Numbered from the stretch's first letter, positions 17,505 through 25,982 are shown. The stretch: 64,000 bases of DNA from CAHJXG01 sp965277495 (GCA_965277495.1 OZ255824.1:3906001-3970000); one strand, 5' to 3'. Notes: generated by a model from the sequence alone, not told the origin. Translations and numbers: made by a program.

Positions 17505-19742
17505 ATGAACGTGATCGTGCAACCGGCACCCAGGGCCGGCGCCGCCGGGCAGACGCTGGAGCTCGGCGTCTCCGGCATGACATGCGCGTCCTGCGTGGGC
17601 CGGGTGGAGCGTGCGCTCGCGCGCGTGCCGGGCGTTCTGGGCGCCGAGGTGAACCTTGCAACCGAGACGGCCCGCGTGCGGGTGGCCGGGACGCCTGCGT
17701 CCGCCCTGCTGCAAGCCTTGGAACGGGCGGGCTACACGGCCCACCTCGTTGCCGCCGGTACGCCCGGCGGCAAAGACCAGGGCGCGGCCCGGCGCGAAAC
17801 GGCGCATTTGGTGGCTGCGGCGGTGCTGACGCTTCCGTTGATCCTGCCCATGTTGGCCTCGCTGGTCGGCATCGAGGCGGCGCTGCCGGGCTGGGCGCAG
17901 CTCGTGCTCGCGACGCCGGTGCAGTTCTGGCTCGGGTGGCGGTTCTACCGTGCGGGATGGGCGGCGGCGCGGGCCGGTGCCGGCAACATGGACCTGCTGG
18001 TGGCGCTCGGCACCTCCGCCGCCTACGGGCTGAGCCTATGGCAACTGTTCGAAGGCGTGGCGTCGGGCGGCCATGGCATGGCCCACCTCTACTTCGAGGC
18101 TTCGGCCACGGTCATCACCCTCGTGTTGCTGGGCAAGTGGCTGGAGGGCCGGGCCAAGCGGCAAGCCGGCGAAGCGATCCGCGCGCTGGGCCGGTTGCGC
18201 CCGGAGATGGCGCGGGTGCGGCGGACCGACGGCACGGAAACGGAGGTATCAGCCGGCGCGGTGCGTTCGGGCGACCTGCTGGTCATCCGGCCGGGTGAGC
18301 GCATCCCGGCGGACTGCATCGTGCGGGAAGGGCGCAGCCATGCCGATGAGAGCCTGCTGACCGGCGAAAGCCTGCCGGTGGCGAAGCAGCCCGGCGACCC
18401 GCTCGTTGGCGGCGCCATGAACGGCGATGGCCTGCTGCTGGCCGAGGCGACCGCGTCCGCCGCGGAGGGGACGCTGTCGCGCATCGTCCGCCTGGTCGAG
18501 GGCGCGCAGGCCGCCAAGGCGCCGGTGCAGCGCCTGGTGGACCGTGTGGCCGCAGTGTTCGTGCCGGTGGTGATCGGGATCGCTGCACTGACCTTCCTTG
18601 GATGGTGGCTGGCCGCGGGTGACGCCCAGGCCGGCATCCTGAACGCCGTCGCCGTGCTGGTGATCGCCTGTCCATGCGCCCTTGGGCTGGCGACGCCTAC
18701 CGCGATCATGGCCGGCACCGGCGTCGCGGCCCAGGCCGGCATCCTGATCCGCGACGCGGAGGCGCTGGAGGTGGCGCACCGGGTCGGCGTGGTCGCGTTC
18801 GACAAGACCGGCACGCTCACGGAAGGGCGTCCGCGTGTAGTGGCTTCGCTGCCGACGCCGGGGGTCGACGCGGCGGACCTGCTGCGGCTGGCGGCGAGCG
18901 TGCAGTCCGGTAGCGAGCATCCGCTGGCCCGCGCCGTGCTGGCCGAAGCCGCCTCCGTGCAGCCTTCGCCGGCGCGGGACTTGCGGGCACTGCCGGGCCG
19001 CGGCGTGGAAGCCTTGGTGGACGGGCGCCGGCTTGTCATGGGCAGCGCACGCCTGATGGCCGACCTCGCCATCGACATCACGCCGCTGGCCGATACGGTG
19101 GCGGGACTGCAGGCAGAGGGACACACGGTGTCGTTCCTGGCCGAGTCGGGCCCATTGCCGCGCATGCTGGGCGCGTTCGCGTTCGGCGACGCCGTCAAGC
19201 CCGGCGCTGCGGCGGCGGTGGCGGCCTTGCGCCGGGCAGGCGTGCGCGCCGTCATGCTGACCGGCGACAACGCCGGCAGCGCCCGCGCCGCTGCGGCCGG
19301 GCTCGGTCTCGATGAGGTCGTGGCCGAGGTGCTGCCGGACGGCAAGGCCGCCGCCATCGCCCGGCTGCGCCGCCACGGCCGTGCGGTGGCCATGGTGGGC
19401 GACGGGGTGAACGATGCCCCGGCCCTTGCGGCGGCGGACGTTGGCATGGCCATGGGGACGGGCGCCGACGTGGCGATGGGGGCGGCCGGCATCACGCTGA
19501 TGCGCGGCGACCCGCGCCTGGTGCCGGCGGCTTTGGAGATCTCGCGCCGGACCTACAGCAAGATCAGGCAGGGTTTGTTTTGGGCATTCGCCTACAACGT
19601 GCTTGGCATCCCGCTCGCGGCGCTGGGGTATCTCAGCCCGGTCGTCGCCGGGGCAGCGATGGCGTTCTCCAGCGTGAGCGTGGTCGGAAACGCGTTGCTG
19701 CTGCGGCGCTGGCGCGGGCCGGGCGCGGTGGCTCGGCTGTGA
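17505..19742 (+). CDS. copA: Heavy-metal (copper-type) P1B ATPase
   Basis: A 745-residue membrane ATPase exporting Cu(I), or possibly Ag(I). It has one N-terminal heavy-metal domain with GMTCASC (Cys27, Cys30), and the transmembrane CPCALGLATP metal site. The phosphorylation motif is DKTGTLTEG. SEHPLARA carries the P1B His-Pro pair, and GDGVNDAPAL forms the hinge. The start ATG 17505 gives a short N-terminus before the metal domain. It begins ~100 bases after livF and probably has its own promoter. No CueR-like regulator or chaperone is adjacent. Confidence 0.93.
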   Translation: MNVIVQPAPRAGAAGQTLELGVSGMTCASCVGRVERALARVPGVLGAEVNLATETARVRVAGTPASALLQALERAGYTAHLVAAGTPGGKDQGAARRETAHLVAAAVLTLPLILPMLASLVGIEAALPGWAQLVLATPVQFWLGWRFYRAGWAAARAGAGNMDLLVALGTSAAYGLSLWQLFEGVASGGHGMAHLYFEASATVITLVLLGKWLEGRAKRQAGEAIRALGRLRPEMARVRRTDGTETEVSAGAVRSGDLLVIRPGERIPADCIVREGRSHADESLLTGESLPVAKQPGDPLVGGAMNGDGLLLAEATASAAEGTLSRIVRLVEGAQAAKAPVQRLVDRVAAVFVPVVIGIAALTFLGWWLAAGDAQAGILNAVAVLVIACPCALGLATPTAIMAGTGVAAQAGILIRDAEALEVAHRVGVVAFDKTGTLTEGRPRVVASLPTPGVDAADLLRLAASVQSGSEHPLARAVLAEAASVQPSPARDLRALPGRGVEALVDGRRLVMGSARLMADLAIDITPLADTVAGLQAEGHTVSFLAESGPLPRMLGAFAFGDAVKPGAAAAVAALRRAGVRAVMLTGDNAGSARAAAAGLGLDEVVAEVLPDGKAAAIARLRRHGRAVAMVGDGVNDAPALAAADVGMAMGTGADVAMGAAGITLMRGDPRLVPAALEISRRTYSKIRQGLFWAFAYNVLGIPLAALGYLSPVVAGAAMAFSSVSVVGNALLLRRWRGPGAVARL

Positions 19743-19764
19743 CACGAGGCAGCGATGCCTCGGA

Positions 19765-20175
19765 TTATCCCAAAACAAGCCTATGTAGCTCAGCAACGGA
19801 CAGCACCTCGATTGGCGCCGACGCTTTCAGCACCGAAAGGTCGGTGTCGCCGCTGATGAGGCGCGTATTCGCGACGATCGCCAAGCCGAGGAGCACGACA
19901 TCATCTCTATCCTGGCACTGTATGGGAATGTCTGGCATTGGTTCGGGCAGCTCGATGATCTCGGCGTAGGGTAGGTATTCTTCTAGCAAGGCGGCTTGGT
20001 CTGCGGCGACGGGGCGAAACTTGGGATAGGCCAGGACACGAAGCAACTCCGCCGCCGTTTGTTGACAGATGACTGGCACGAGTCGACCGGTTGCCCAGGC
20101 GTTGCGAAGCCAAGCCAGCCGACGCCCGAATACGAGCGCGGAAACCACGATGCTGGTGTCAAAAACTGCGCGGAT
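19765..20175 (-). CDS. PIN-domain toxin (VapC-like), no canonical start codon for the full domain
   Basis: A PIN-domain ribonuclease of the PRK/VapC group, normally toxic until bound by its antitoxin. The conserved N-terminal Asp is in RAVFDTSIVVSALVFG, and later acids are in the segments ending CQDRDDVVLLGLA and LISGDTDLSVL. The homologous frame begins at codon ATC at 20175; it is open back to an in-frame TGA and contains no ATG, GTG or TTG before the Asp. The first ordinary start is GTG at 20148, which would drop the catalytic Asp (127 residues). So it either uses ATC or is inactive. It follows the antitoxin stop by 20 bases. Confidence 0.75.
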   Translation of the reverse strand: MRAVFDTSIVVSALVFGRRLAWLRNAWATGRLVPVICQQTAAELLRVLAYPKFRPVAADQAALLEEYLPYAEIIELPEPMPDIPIQCQDRDDVVLLGLAIVANTRLISGDTDLSVLKASAPIEVLSVAELHRLVLG

Positions 20176-20195
20176 AACGACAGCCCATCAGCGCT

Positions 20196-20420
20196 TCATT
20201 TGTTTTTTCGCGCCCACGCTACCGCGTCCGTCACGTCGCTTTCCAGCAGGCCAAGCGCTTGCAGCTTTCGGCGCACTGCACTCGCCGATCCTGGACGTGA
20301 AGGGGTCAATACCAGGCGGTCATCGTCCACCTCGACCTCAAAATGCGAGGGCTTGCCGAGTGCGTCGACCACTTGTTTCGGAAGGGTGAGTTGGTTTTTT
20401 GATGTGACTTTTGCGAGCAT
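20196..20420 (-). CDS. AbrB/MazE-type antitoxin (VapB-like)
   Basis: A 74-residue swapped-hairpin DNA-binding protein. LAKVTSKNQLTLPKQVVDALG and FEVEVDDDRLVLTPSR form the SpoVT-AbrB fold, and the C-terminal helix region would bind the PIN toxin. It precedes the toxin gene on the same strand, as expected for an autoregulated toxin-antitoxin pair. Its ATG (20418-20420) overlaps, on the other strand, the ATG of the decayed hicA (20419-20421), so the two units are back to back with no free spacer. Confidence 0.82.
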   Translation of the reverse strand: MLAKVTSKNQLTLPKQVVDALGKPSHFEVEVDDDRLVLTPSRPGSASAVRRKLQALGLLESDVTDAVAWARKNK

Positions 20421-20637
20421 GCCGCATAGTAAGGAAGTAAGGCGATTATCTGCAAGGGCAGTTTATGACCCCAATCTTTATGGCTGTTGGATGAGAGTTG
20501 CCTACGACGAAGGGCAGCTACTGCCAATTCAAACACATGTCCCATCCCGGTGGGCAATGCCGCCGCATCCGCGGCGCGATGTTCTGATCGGGACCTTGCG
20601 GAGCGTCGAACAATGGGCTGGCGAGAAGCTGTGGTGA
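20419..20637 (+). pseudogene. Decayed HicA-type toxin (compensating frameshifts)
   Basis: One open frame of 72 residues begins MPHSKEVRRL, like HicA, and ends MPPHPRRDVLIGTLRSVEQW, the HicA C-terminal block. The central block that holds the RNase His is missing in this frame. It can be read instead in the next frame at about 20507-20556 as TKGSYCQFKHMSHPGGQ, which matches the HicA pattern KGSHHQFKHP. Two opposite frameshifts therefore seem to flank the core, and even the shifted core has Tyr where the His is expected. The product should lack toxin activity. It precedes hicB by 10 bases. Confidence 0.65.
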
Positions 20638-20647
20638 GGAGAGCGCC

Positions 20648-21036
20648 ATGACAGGTTACGTCGCGTTGCTGCGCAAACAAATCTGCAGCGATTTCGGGGT
20701 GGAGTTTCCCGATTTTTTGGGATGCATCACGGCGGGCGTTACCGTTGACGATGCTTGCCATATGGCGACTGAAGCGTTGCTGCTCCACATCGAAGGGATG
20801 GTGGAAGATGGCGACGCTATCCCTAAGCCTTCGGGGCTTGATGATGTCCTAACCGATCCGCGCTATTCGGATGCTGTTGCGGTTATGATCGATGTTCCGA
20901 CACGCCGGCCATGGTCGGTCTGAGTCAATATCTCGGTTCCGGAGGACGTTTTGCAGGCCATTGACCGAGTGACGGATAATCGATCACGGATTGGGCAGAG
21001 GCAGCACGTGAGAAATCATACTCCGCGACGGTGTAG
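20648..21036 (+). pseudogene. HicB-type antitoxin truncated by a nonsense codon before its DNA-binding domain
   Basis: The intact N-terminal part (20648-20923, 91 residues) is a HicB fold: YVALLRKQICSDFGVEFPDFLGCITAG, with a good GGAG ribosome site. TGA at 20921-20923 ends it. Translation past the stop continues in frame as VNISVPEDVLQAIDRVTDNR, the usual C-terminal ribbon-helix-helix of HicB. GTC-TGA-GTC stands where GTC-CGA-GTC (Val-Arg-Val) is expected, so a single C-to-T change explains it. About 20 codons later a one-base deletion shifts to DWAEAAREKS, ending at TAG 21034. The short protein could still bind HicA but should not bind DNA. Confidence 0.72.
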
Positions 21037-21132
21037 CTTCGATTGTCTCCAGTCATCATTTCAGATGACTGAAACCAGAAAATCAATCTACTATGCTGTA
21101 TTCGGCCCCTATGACACTCTGGAGCATGATTA

Positions 21133-22074
21133 TTGAGTATCCCAGACTTTCAGAGTTTGATGCTGCCTGTTCTCCGACGGCTCTCGGAACGTCGCTGGGC
21201 CACAACTGAACTTGTTGAAGCTATGGCAAACGAACATGGACTCGATGCGATCGAACGCAGTGCGCGGTTGCCGAGTGGTAGGCAGACAATCATCGCAAAT
21301 CGCACACATTGGGCGCTTGCCCACCTGAACAAAGCCGGGCTGATTACGCGGGTATCGCGGGGCCAATATGAAGCATCGAAAAGCGGAAATGAACTTCTGG
21401 CAGACCCGCCGCCGCGTCTTACAATCGCTTACCTGCATAAATTTCCGGACTACGCAGCATTTCGAGCAGCCGTGAGGAAAGAAGAAAGTATTGATGACGT
21501 TTTAGTTGAGAAACGCGGAAATGCTGACGGTCAGAGCCGTACCCCCGAAGAGCTTTTGGAAGCGATCGACCGCAGTTTAAAGATTGAGTTGGCGACCACT
21601 CTGCTGACGCGCCTCCAGGGGCTTTCGCCGACGGTCTTTGAACAATTGATTATCGATGTGTTGGTCAAGATCGGTTACGGGGGTTCACGTCGCGATGCCG
21701 CGGAGCGCCTTGGTCGCTCCGGTGACGGCGGCATTGATGGAATAATTCGCGAGGATGCTCTTGGATTGGACATGATCTATTTGCAAGCAAAACGATATGC
21801 TGAGGACAACGTCGTAGGTGCCTCAACCATTCAAGGTTTCGCGGGAGCTTTGCTTGCAAAAGGTGCCACCAAAGGCGTGTTCGTCACCACAGGAAGGTTT
21901 ACGCCGCAGGCACGGCAGGCAGGATCGGCTTACAAGGCACATCGGATTGTTCTAATCGACGGCGCGGAACTCGCAAAACTGATGATAGAATATGAGGTCG
22001 GCGTGAGGACTGTGCAAATTATTCAAGTTCAGCGATTGGCGTTGGAGGCATATGAGGATGGTGAAGTCGAGTAA
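21133..22074 (+). CDS. mrr: Mrr-type restriction endonuclease (type IV-like)
   Basis: A 313-residue protein. Residues 1-~95 (IPDFQSLMLPVLRRLSERRW...) are the Mrr N-terminal winged helix. Residues ~165-300 are the PD-(D/E)xK nuclease with RSGDGGIDGIIRED (Asp202) and YLQAKRY (Gln218, Lys220), as in Mrr. It likely cuts methylated or otherwise modified foreign DNA. The start is TTG at 21133 with GGAG 8 bases upstream; this matches Mrr N-termini, and no ATG is available before the domain. Base composition is clearly AT-richer than the flanks. No methylase is nearby, as expected for type IV. Confidence 0.88.
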   Translation: MSIPDFQSLMLPVLRRLSERRWATTELVEAMANEHGLDAIERSARLPSGRQTIIANRTHWALAHLNKAGLITRVSRGQYEASKSGNELLADPPPRLTIAYLHKFPDYAAFRAAVRKEESIDDVLVEKRGNADGQSRTPEELLEAIDRSLKIELATTLLTRLQGLSPTVFEQLIIDVLVKIGYGGSRRDAAERLGRSGDGGIDGIIREDALGLDMIYLQAKRYAEDNVVGASTIQGFAGALLAKGATKGVFVTTGRFTPQARQAGSAYKAHRIVLIDGAELAKLMIEYEVGVRTVQIIQVQRLALEAYEDGEVE

Positions 22075-22134
22075 GGGGTGACGAGATCACCCACCATGAT
22101 ATTATGGAAGAATATATAGACTGCTTAAGGTAAG

Positions 22135-22151
22135 GTGATTATACTAATCAC
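22135..22151. terminator. Small perfect hairpin in the AT-rich gap after mrr
   Basis: GTGATTA at 22135 pairs with TAATCAC at 22145-22151 around the loop TAC. It lies between the mrr stop and the convergent end of the dipeptide importer operon, a place for a terminator. There is no clear T run, so a factor-independent terminator is uncertain. Confidence 0.35.
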
Positions 22152-22178
22152 ACATAATAAATCGTTGCCTGGTTCAGA

Positions 22179-23120
22179 TTAGGGTGCCACTCCTTCAGCG
22201 TAGTGACAAGCCACCATTCGCCCATCCACTCCCCGCAACTCCGGCCGCTCCACCCGGCACCGCTCCGTCGCATACCCACACCGACTGACAAACGCACACC
22301 CCGGGATCGGATCAACCGGCGAAGGCGGCTCTCCCCGAACCGCCACCGTCGCCACCCGCCGCGCAGGATCAACGAACGGCGTCGAAGCCAGCAGCAGCCG
22401 CGTGTAAGGGTGGCGTGGCCGGTTCAGCACCGCGTCCCGCGACCCCTGCTCCGCCGGGCGGCCCGCATACATGACCAGCACGTCCTGCGCCATGTGACGC
22501 ACCACCGAGATATCGTGGCTGATGAACAAGTACGCGATGCCCAATTCGTCCTGCAGGTCGCGCATTAGGTTCAGCACCTGCGCCTGCACCGAAACATCCA
22601 GCGCCGAGACCGGCTCGTCCGCCGTCACCACCGCAGGCCGCAGCATCAATGCGCGGGCGATGGCCACACGTTGCCGCTGGCCGCCGGAGAACTGGTGCGG
22701 ATAGCGGTCGAACGCCTCCGGACGCAACCCCACGCGGTCGAGCATACGCCGGGCGTCCGCGGCGCGCTCGGCCCCGGTGCCCCGGCGGTTGATCGTCAAC
22801 GGCTCCATCAGCGCCTCGCCGATGGTGCGGCGCGGGTTGAGCGAAGCGTAGGGGTTCTGGAACACCATCTGGTTCTGCAGTTGCAGCGTGCGCCGCGCCG
22901 GCCCTTCCGCGGGCTGCCCCGCGACCCGGATCGCGCCCGCGGTCGGCGGCTCCATCAGCGCCGCCAGCCGGGCCAGCGTCGACTTGCCGCAGCCGGACTC
23001 GCCCACGACGGCGAGCGTGCGGCCGGCTTCAAGCTGGAACGACACCCCGTCCACCGCACGCAGCGTCTTGCGGCCGACGGGATAGTGCCGGACGACATCG
23101 ACCGCCTCCAGCACCGTCAT
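22179..23120 (-). CDS. Dipeptide/oligopeptide ABC transporter ATPase (DppF/OppF family)
   Basis: A 313-residue ATPase. It has Walker A GESGCGKST, signature FSGGQRQRVAIARAL, Walker B VVTADEPVSALDVS and the C-terminal oligopeptide-transporter extension with NRPRHPYTRLLLAS and a cysteine-containing tail (PGCAFVSRCGYATERC) that in DppD/DppF proteins binds a [4Fe-4S] cluster. It is the last gene of a five-gene operon, and its ATG overlaps the upstream ATPase stop (ATGA). Confidence 0.93.
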   Translation of the reverse strand: MTVLEAVDVVRHYPVGRKTLRAVDGVSFQLEAGRTLAVVGESGCGKSTLARLAALMEPPTAGAIRVAGQPAEGPARRTLQLQNQMVFQNPYASLNPRRTIGEALMEPLTINRRGTGAERAADARRMLDRVGLRPEAFDRYPHQFSGGQRQRVAIARALMLRPAVVTADEPVSALDVSVQAQVLNLMRDLQDELGIAYLFISHDISVVRHMAQDVLVMYAGRPAEQGSRDAVLNRPRHPYTRLLLASTPFVDPARRVATVAVRGEPPSPVDPIPGCAFVSRCGYATERCRVERPELRGVDGRMVACHYAEGVAP

Positions 23121-24115
23121 GCAGGACGACCCGTCGGCTGGCCCGCGTCGTCCAGCGGGTAGTGGCAGCGCACCCGGGCGCCGAACGCCATGCGCAGCGC
23201 CGGACGCTCATTGTCGCAATGCGCGGTGCGAAAATGGCAGCGCGGCGCGAACAGGCAGCCGTCCGGGCGGTCGTCGGCGCCGGGCACGACGCCCGCGATG
23301 GTGGGCAGGCGCGGCTTGCCCTCGGCCCGCTCGGGCAGCGCATCCAGCAACGCAGCGGTATACGGATGGCGCGGATGGGCGAACAGCGGGGCGGCCGGCT
23401 GCTCCTCCATCACCTGGCCGGCATACATCACCTGGACGCGCTGCGCCGTCTCGGCCACCACGCCCATGTCGTGGGTGATCAGCACCAAGCCCATGCCGCG
23501 CTCGCGCTGCAGGCCCACCAGCAGGTCCAGCACGCCCTTCTGCACCGTCACGTCCAACGCGGTGGTGGGCTCGTCGGCGATCAGCAGCGCCGGGTTGCAG
23601 GCGATGGCCATGGCGATCATGGCGCGCTGGTTCAGCCCGCCGGAGAGCTGGTGCGGAAAGGCGCGCATCCGCTGCTCCGGCGCCGGCACCCCCACCTGGC
23701 CCAGCAGCGCCGCCACCCGGCCATGGATCTCGGCGCGCGGCACGGCGTGGTGCGTCCGCAACGCCTCGGCGATCTGCCAGCCGATGGGGTAGCAGGGGTT
23801 GAGCGACGTGGTGGGTTCCTGGAACACCATCGCGATATCGCGTCCGATCAGGCGGCGGCGTCCGCGCGGGCTGGCGTGCAGCAGGTCTGCGCCGCGGAAC
23901 GCCACCCGCTCCGCCGCCACCCGCCCGGTGCGCGGCAGCAGGCCCATGACGGCGAGCATGGACACGCTCTTGCCCGAGCCGGATTCGCCGACCACGCACA
24001 GCACCTCGCCGGACGCGACCGTCAGGTCGACGCCCTCGACCGCATGGAACGCGCCGAAATCGACCGTCAGGCCGCGCACCTCCAGCAACGCGGTCACTGG
24101 CAACAGCGCGCTCAT
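23117..24115 (-). CDS. Dipeptide/oligopeptide ABC transporter ATPase (DppD/OppD family)
   Basis: A 332-residue ATPase partner of the DppF-like protein. It has Walker A GESGSGKSV, the Q-loop FQEPTTSLNP, signature LSGGLNQRAMIAMAIA, Walker B LLIADEPTTALDVT and the C-terminal extension with PDGCLFAPRCHFRTAHC. Asn replaces the usual Gln in LSGGxxQ spacing (LSGGLNQ), as is common in OppD proteins. The start at 24115 overlaps the upstream permease stop by four bases, so it is translationally coupled. Confidence 0.93.
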   Translation of the reverse strand: MSALLPVTALLEVRGLTVDFGAFHAVEGVDLTVASGEVLCVVGESGSGKSVSMLAVMGLLPRTGRVAAERVAFRGADLLHASPRGRRRLIGRDIAMVFQEPTTSLNPCYPIGWQIAEALRTHHAVPRAEIHGRVAALLGQVGVPAPEQRMRAFPHQLSGGLNQRAMIAMAIACNPALLIADEPTTALDVTVQKGVLDLLVGLQRERGMGLVLITHDMGVVAETAQRVQVMYAGQVMEEQPAAPLFAHPRHPYTAALLDALPERAEGKPRLPTIAGVVPGADDRPDGCLFAPRCHFRTAHCDNERPALRMAFGARVRCHYPLDDAGQPTGRPA

Positions 24116-24972
24116 CGGCGCAGTTTCGGGTCCAGCGCGTCGCGCAGGCCGTCGCCCAGCAGGTTGAACGCCATCACCGTGACCAGGATGGCGATCCCGG
24201 GGAACGCCAGCAGCCACCAGGCGCGCTGGTAGAACTGCAGCGCATCGGCCAGCATGGTGCCCCACTCCGGCGTGGGCGGCTGCGCGCCGAGGCCGAGGAA
24301 ACCGAGCGCCGCCGCGTCGAGGATGGCGGCGGAGAACCCGAGCGTCGCCTGCACGATCAGCGGCGCGGCGCAGTTCGGCAGCACCACCAGCAGCATCAGC
24401 CGCAGCACCCCGGCCCCGGCGCTGCGGGTCGCCACCACGTATTCCCGCGTCAGCTCGCCCTGCGCCGCCGCCCGCGACAGCCGGACGTAGCCCGGCAGCA
24501 GCACGACCGCGACCGCCAGCATCGCGTTGGTCAGGCCCGGCCCAAGGATCGCCACCACGACGATCGCCAGCAACAGGCTGGGAAACACCAGCAGCACGTC
24601 CATCAGCCGCATGACCGCGATGTCCAGCACGCCGCCGGCGAATGCCGCGGCCAGGCCGAGCATGGTGCCGACCGTGAGCGACAGCGCCACCACGACCGCG
24701 CCGATCAGCAGCGACAGCCGCGCGCCATACATCAGCCGGGTCAGGATATCCCGGCCGAGGCTGTCGGTGCCCAAGGGGAAGGTCGCTTCCTGGAACGGCG
24801 GGACCAGGAAGCTTTCACGGAACTGCTCGGCGGGGCCGTGCGGGGCGATGACCGGGGCGGCGATGGCCACGACGATCAGCGCGGCCATGACGGCCAGCCC
24901 GGCGGCCGCGCCTGGGTTCTCCAACAGGCGGCGGAACAGCCCGGTGCGCGGCGCGGCGAGGGTGGCGCTCAA
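24112..24972 (-). CDS. Dipeptide ABC transporter permease (DppC/OppC family)
   Basis: A 286-residue inner-membrane permease. After a short cytoplasmic leader (RTGLFRRLLENPGAA) comes helix 1. The periplasmic FPLGTDSLGRDILTRLMYGARLSL is the DppC hallmark, and EYVVATRSAGAGVLRLMLLVVLPNC is the coupling EAA loop. The start is TTG at 24972, whose bases overlap the DppB stop (TTGA); later ATG codons would remove the leader and part of helix 1. It is the third gene of the operon. Confidence 0.9.
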   Translation of the reverse strand: MSATLAAPRTGLFRRLLENPGAAAGLAVMAALIVVAIAAPVIAPHGPAEQFRESFLVPPFQEATFPLGTDSLGRDILTRLMYGARLSLLIGAVVVALSLTVGTMLGLAAAFAGGVLDIAVMRLMDVLLVFPSLLLAIVVVAILGPGLTNAMLAVAVVLLPGYVRLSRAAAQGELTREYVVATRSAGAGVLRLMLLVVLPNCAAPLIVQATLGFSAAILDAAALGFLGLGAQPPTPEWGTMLADALQFYQRAWWLLAFPGIAILVTVMAFNLLGDGLRDALDPKLRR

Positions 24973-25973
24973 TGCCGCAGCCTTGGATTGAGCACGCCAT
25001 ACAGCACGTCGACGCCGAGGTTCACCAGCATGACCAGCACGGCGATCAGCAAGGTGCCGCCCTGCAGGACGTTGTAGTCGCGGCGCTGCACGCTTTCGAC
25101 CAGCCAATGGCCGACGCCGGGCCAGGCGAACACCGTCTCGGTCAGGATCGCGCCGCCCAGCAGCGCGCCGACCTGCAAGCCCAGCACCGTCACCACGGGG
25201 ATCAGCGCATTGCGCAGCGCGTGCACGACCACGACGCGGCCCGGCGGCAGGCCCTTTGCCCGGGCGGTCCGCACGTAGTCCTCGCCCAGCACTTCCAGCA
25301 TCGCCGACCGGGTCATGCGGGCGATGGTGGCGAGCGGAATGGTGCCGAGCACGATGGCGGGAAGGATCAGGTGCCGCAGGGCGGAGCGGAATGCGCCGGG
25401 CTCGTCGCTGAGCCAGGCGTCGATCAGCAGGAAGCCGGTCCGCGGCTCGACGTAGAACAGGTCGTCGATGCGGCCCGAAACCGGCGTCCAGCCGAGGGAG
25501 ACCGAGAAGACCAGCACCGCCATCAGCCCCCACCAGAAGATCGGCATCGACGCCCCGGTGACGGACAATCCAATCAGCCCGTAATCCAGCGCCGACCCGC
25601 GCCGCACCGACGCCATCACGCCCAGCGGCAGGCCGAGCACGATGGCGAACAGCAGGGCGCAGGCGCCGAGTTCGACCGTGGCGGGGAAGAAGGTCTTGAA
25701 CTCGGTCCACACGCTCTCTTGCGTCACGACGGAGCGTCCGAGGTCGCCGTGCAGCAGCTGCCCCTCGTAGTCGAGGAACTGCTTCCACAGCGGCTGGTCG
25801 AGGCCGAGTTCGTGGCGGAAATAGGCGAGGCGCTCGGGGGAGATGCCCCGCTCGCCGACGCGGACCTCGACGGGATCGCCGGGGATCGAGTGGATCAGCA
25901 TGAAGCCCAGCAGCGTGACGCCGAGGAAGGTCGGGACGATCAGCGCCAGCCGCCGGGCCAGCAGGCGGAGCAC
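24969..25973 (-). CDS. Dipeptide ABC transporter permease (DppB/OppB family)
   Basis: A 334-residue inner-membrane permease. The N-terminal LLARRLALIVPTFLGVTLLGFMLIHSIPGDP is the DppB signature. EDYVRTARAKGLPPGRVVVVHALRNALIPVVT is the EAA coupling loop, and the C-terminal helix region VNLGVDVLYGVLNPRLRH is typical. A soluble insert follows SLGWTPVSGRIDDLFYVEPRTG, as in many DppB proteins. It lies 9 bases after the binding-protein gene and is coupled to the TTG-started DppC. Confidence 0.93.
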   Translation of the reverse strand: MLRLLARRLALIVPTFLGVTLLGFMLIHSIPGDPVEVRVGERGISPERLAYFRHELGLDQPLWKQFLDYEGQLLHGDLGRSVVTQESVWTEFKTFFPATVELGACALLFAIVLGLPLGVMASVRRGSALDYGLIGLSVTGASMPIFWWGLMAVLVFSVSLGWTPVSGRIDDLFYVEPRTGFLLIDAWLSDEPGAFRSALRHLILPAIVLGTIPLATIARMTRSAMLEVLGEDYVRTARAKGLPPGRVVVVHALRNALIPVVTVLGLQVGALLGGAILTETVFAWPGVGHWLVESVQRRDYNVLQGGTLLIAVLVMLVNLGVDVLYGVLNPRLRH

Positions 25974-25982
25974 GGCTTGGGG

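Noticed and set aside
19996..20637. A 213-codon plus-strand open frame covering the antitoxin region
   Set aside because: Most of it is antisense to the VapB/VapC-like genes; only the last 72 codons match HicA blocks.
20951..21136. A separate 61-residue gene after hicB
   Set aside because: It is in frame with hicB and encodes the HicB ribbon-helix-helix, so it is the cut-off end of that gene rather than an independent one.
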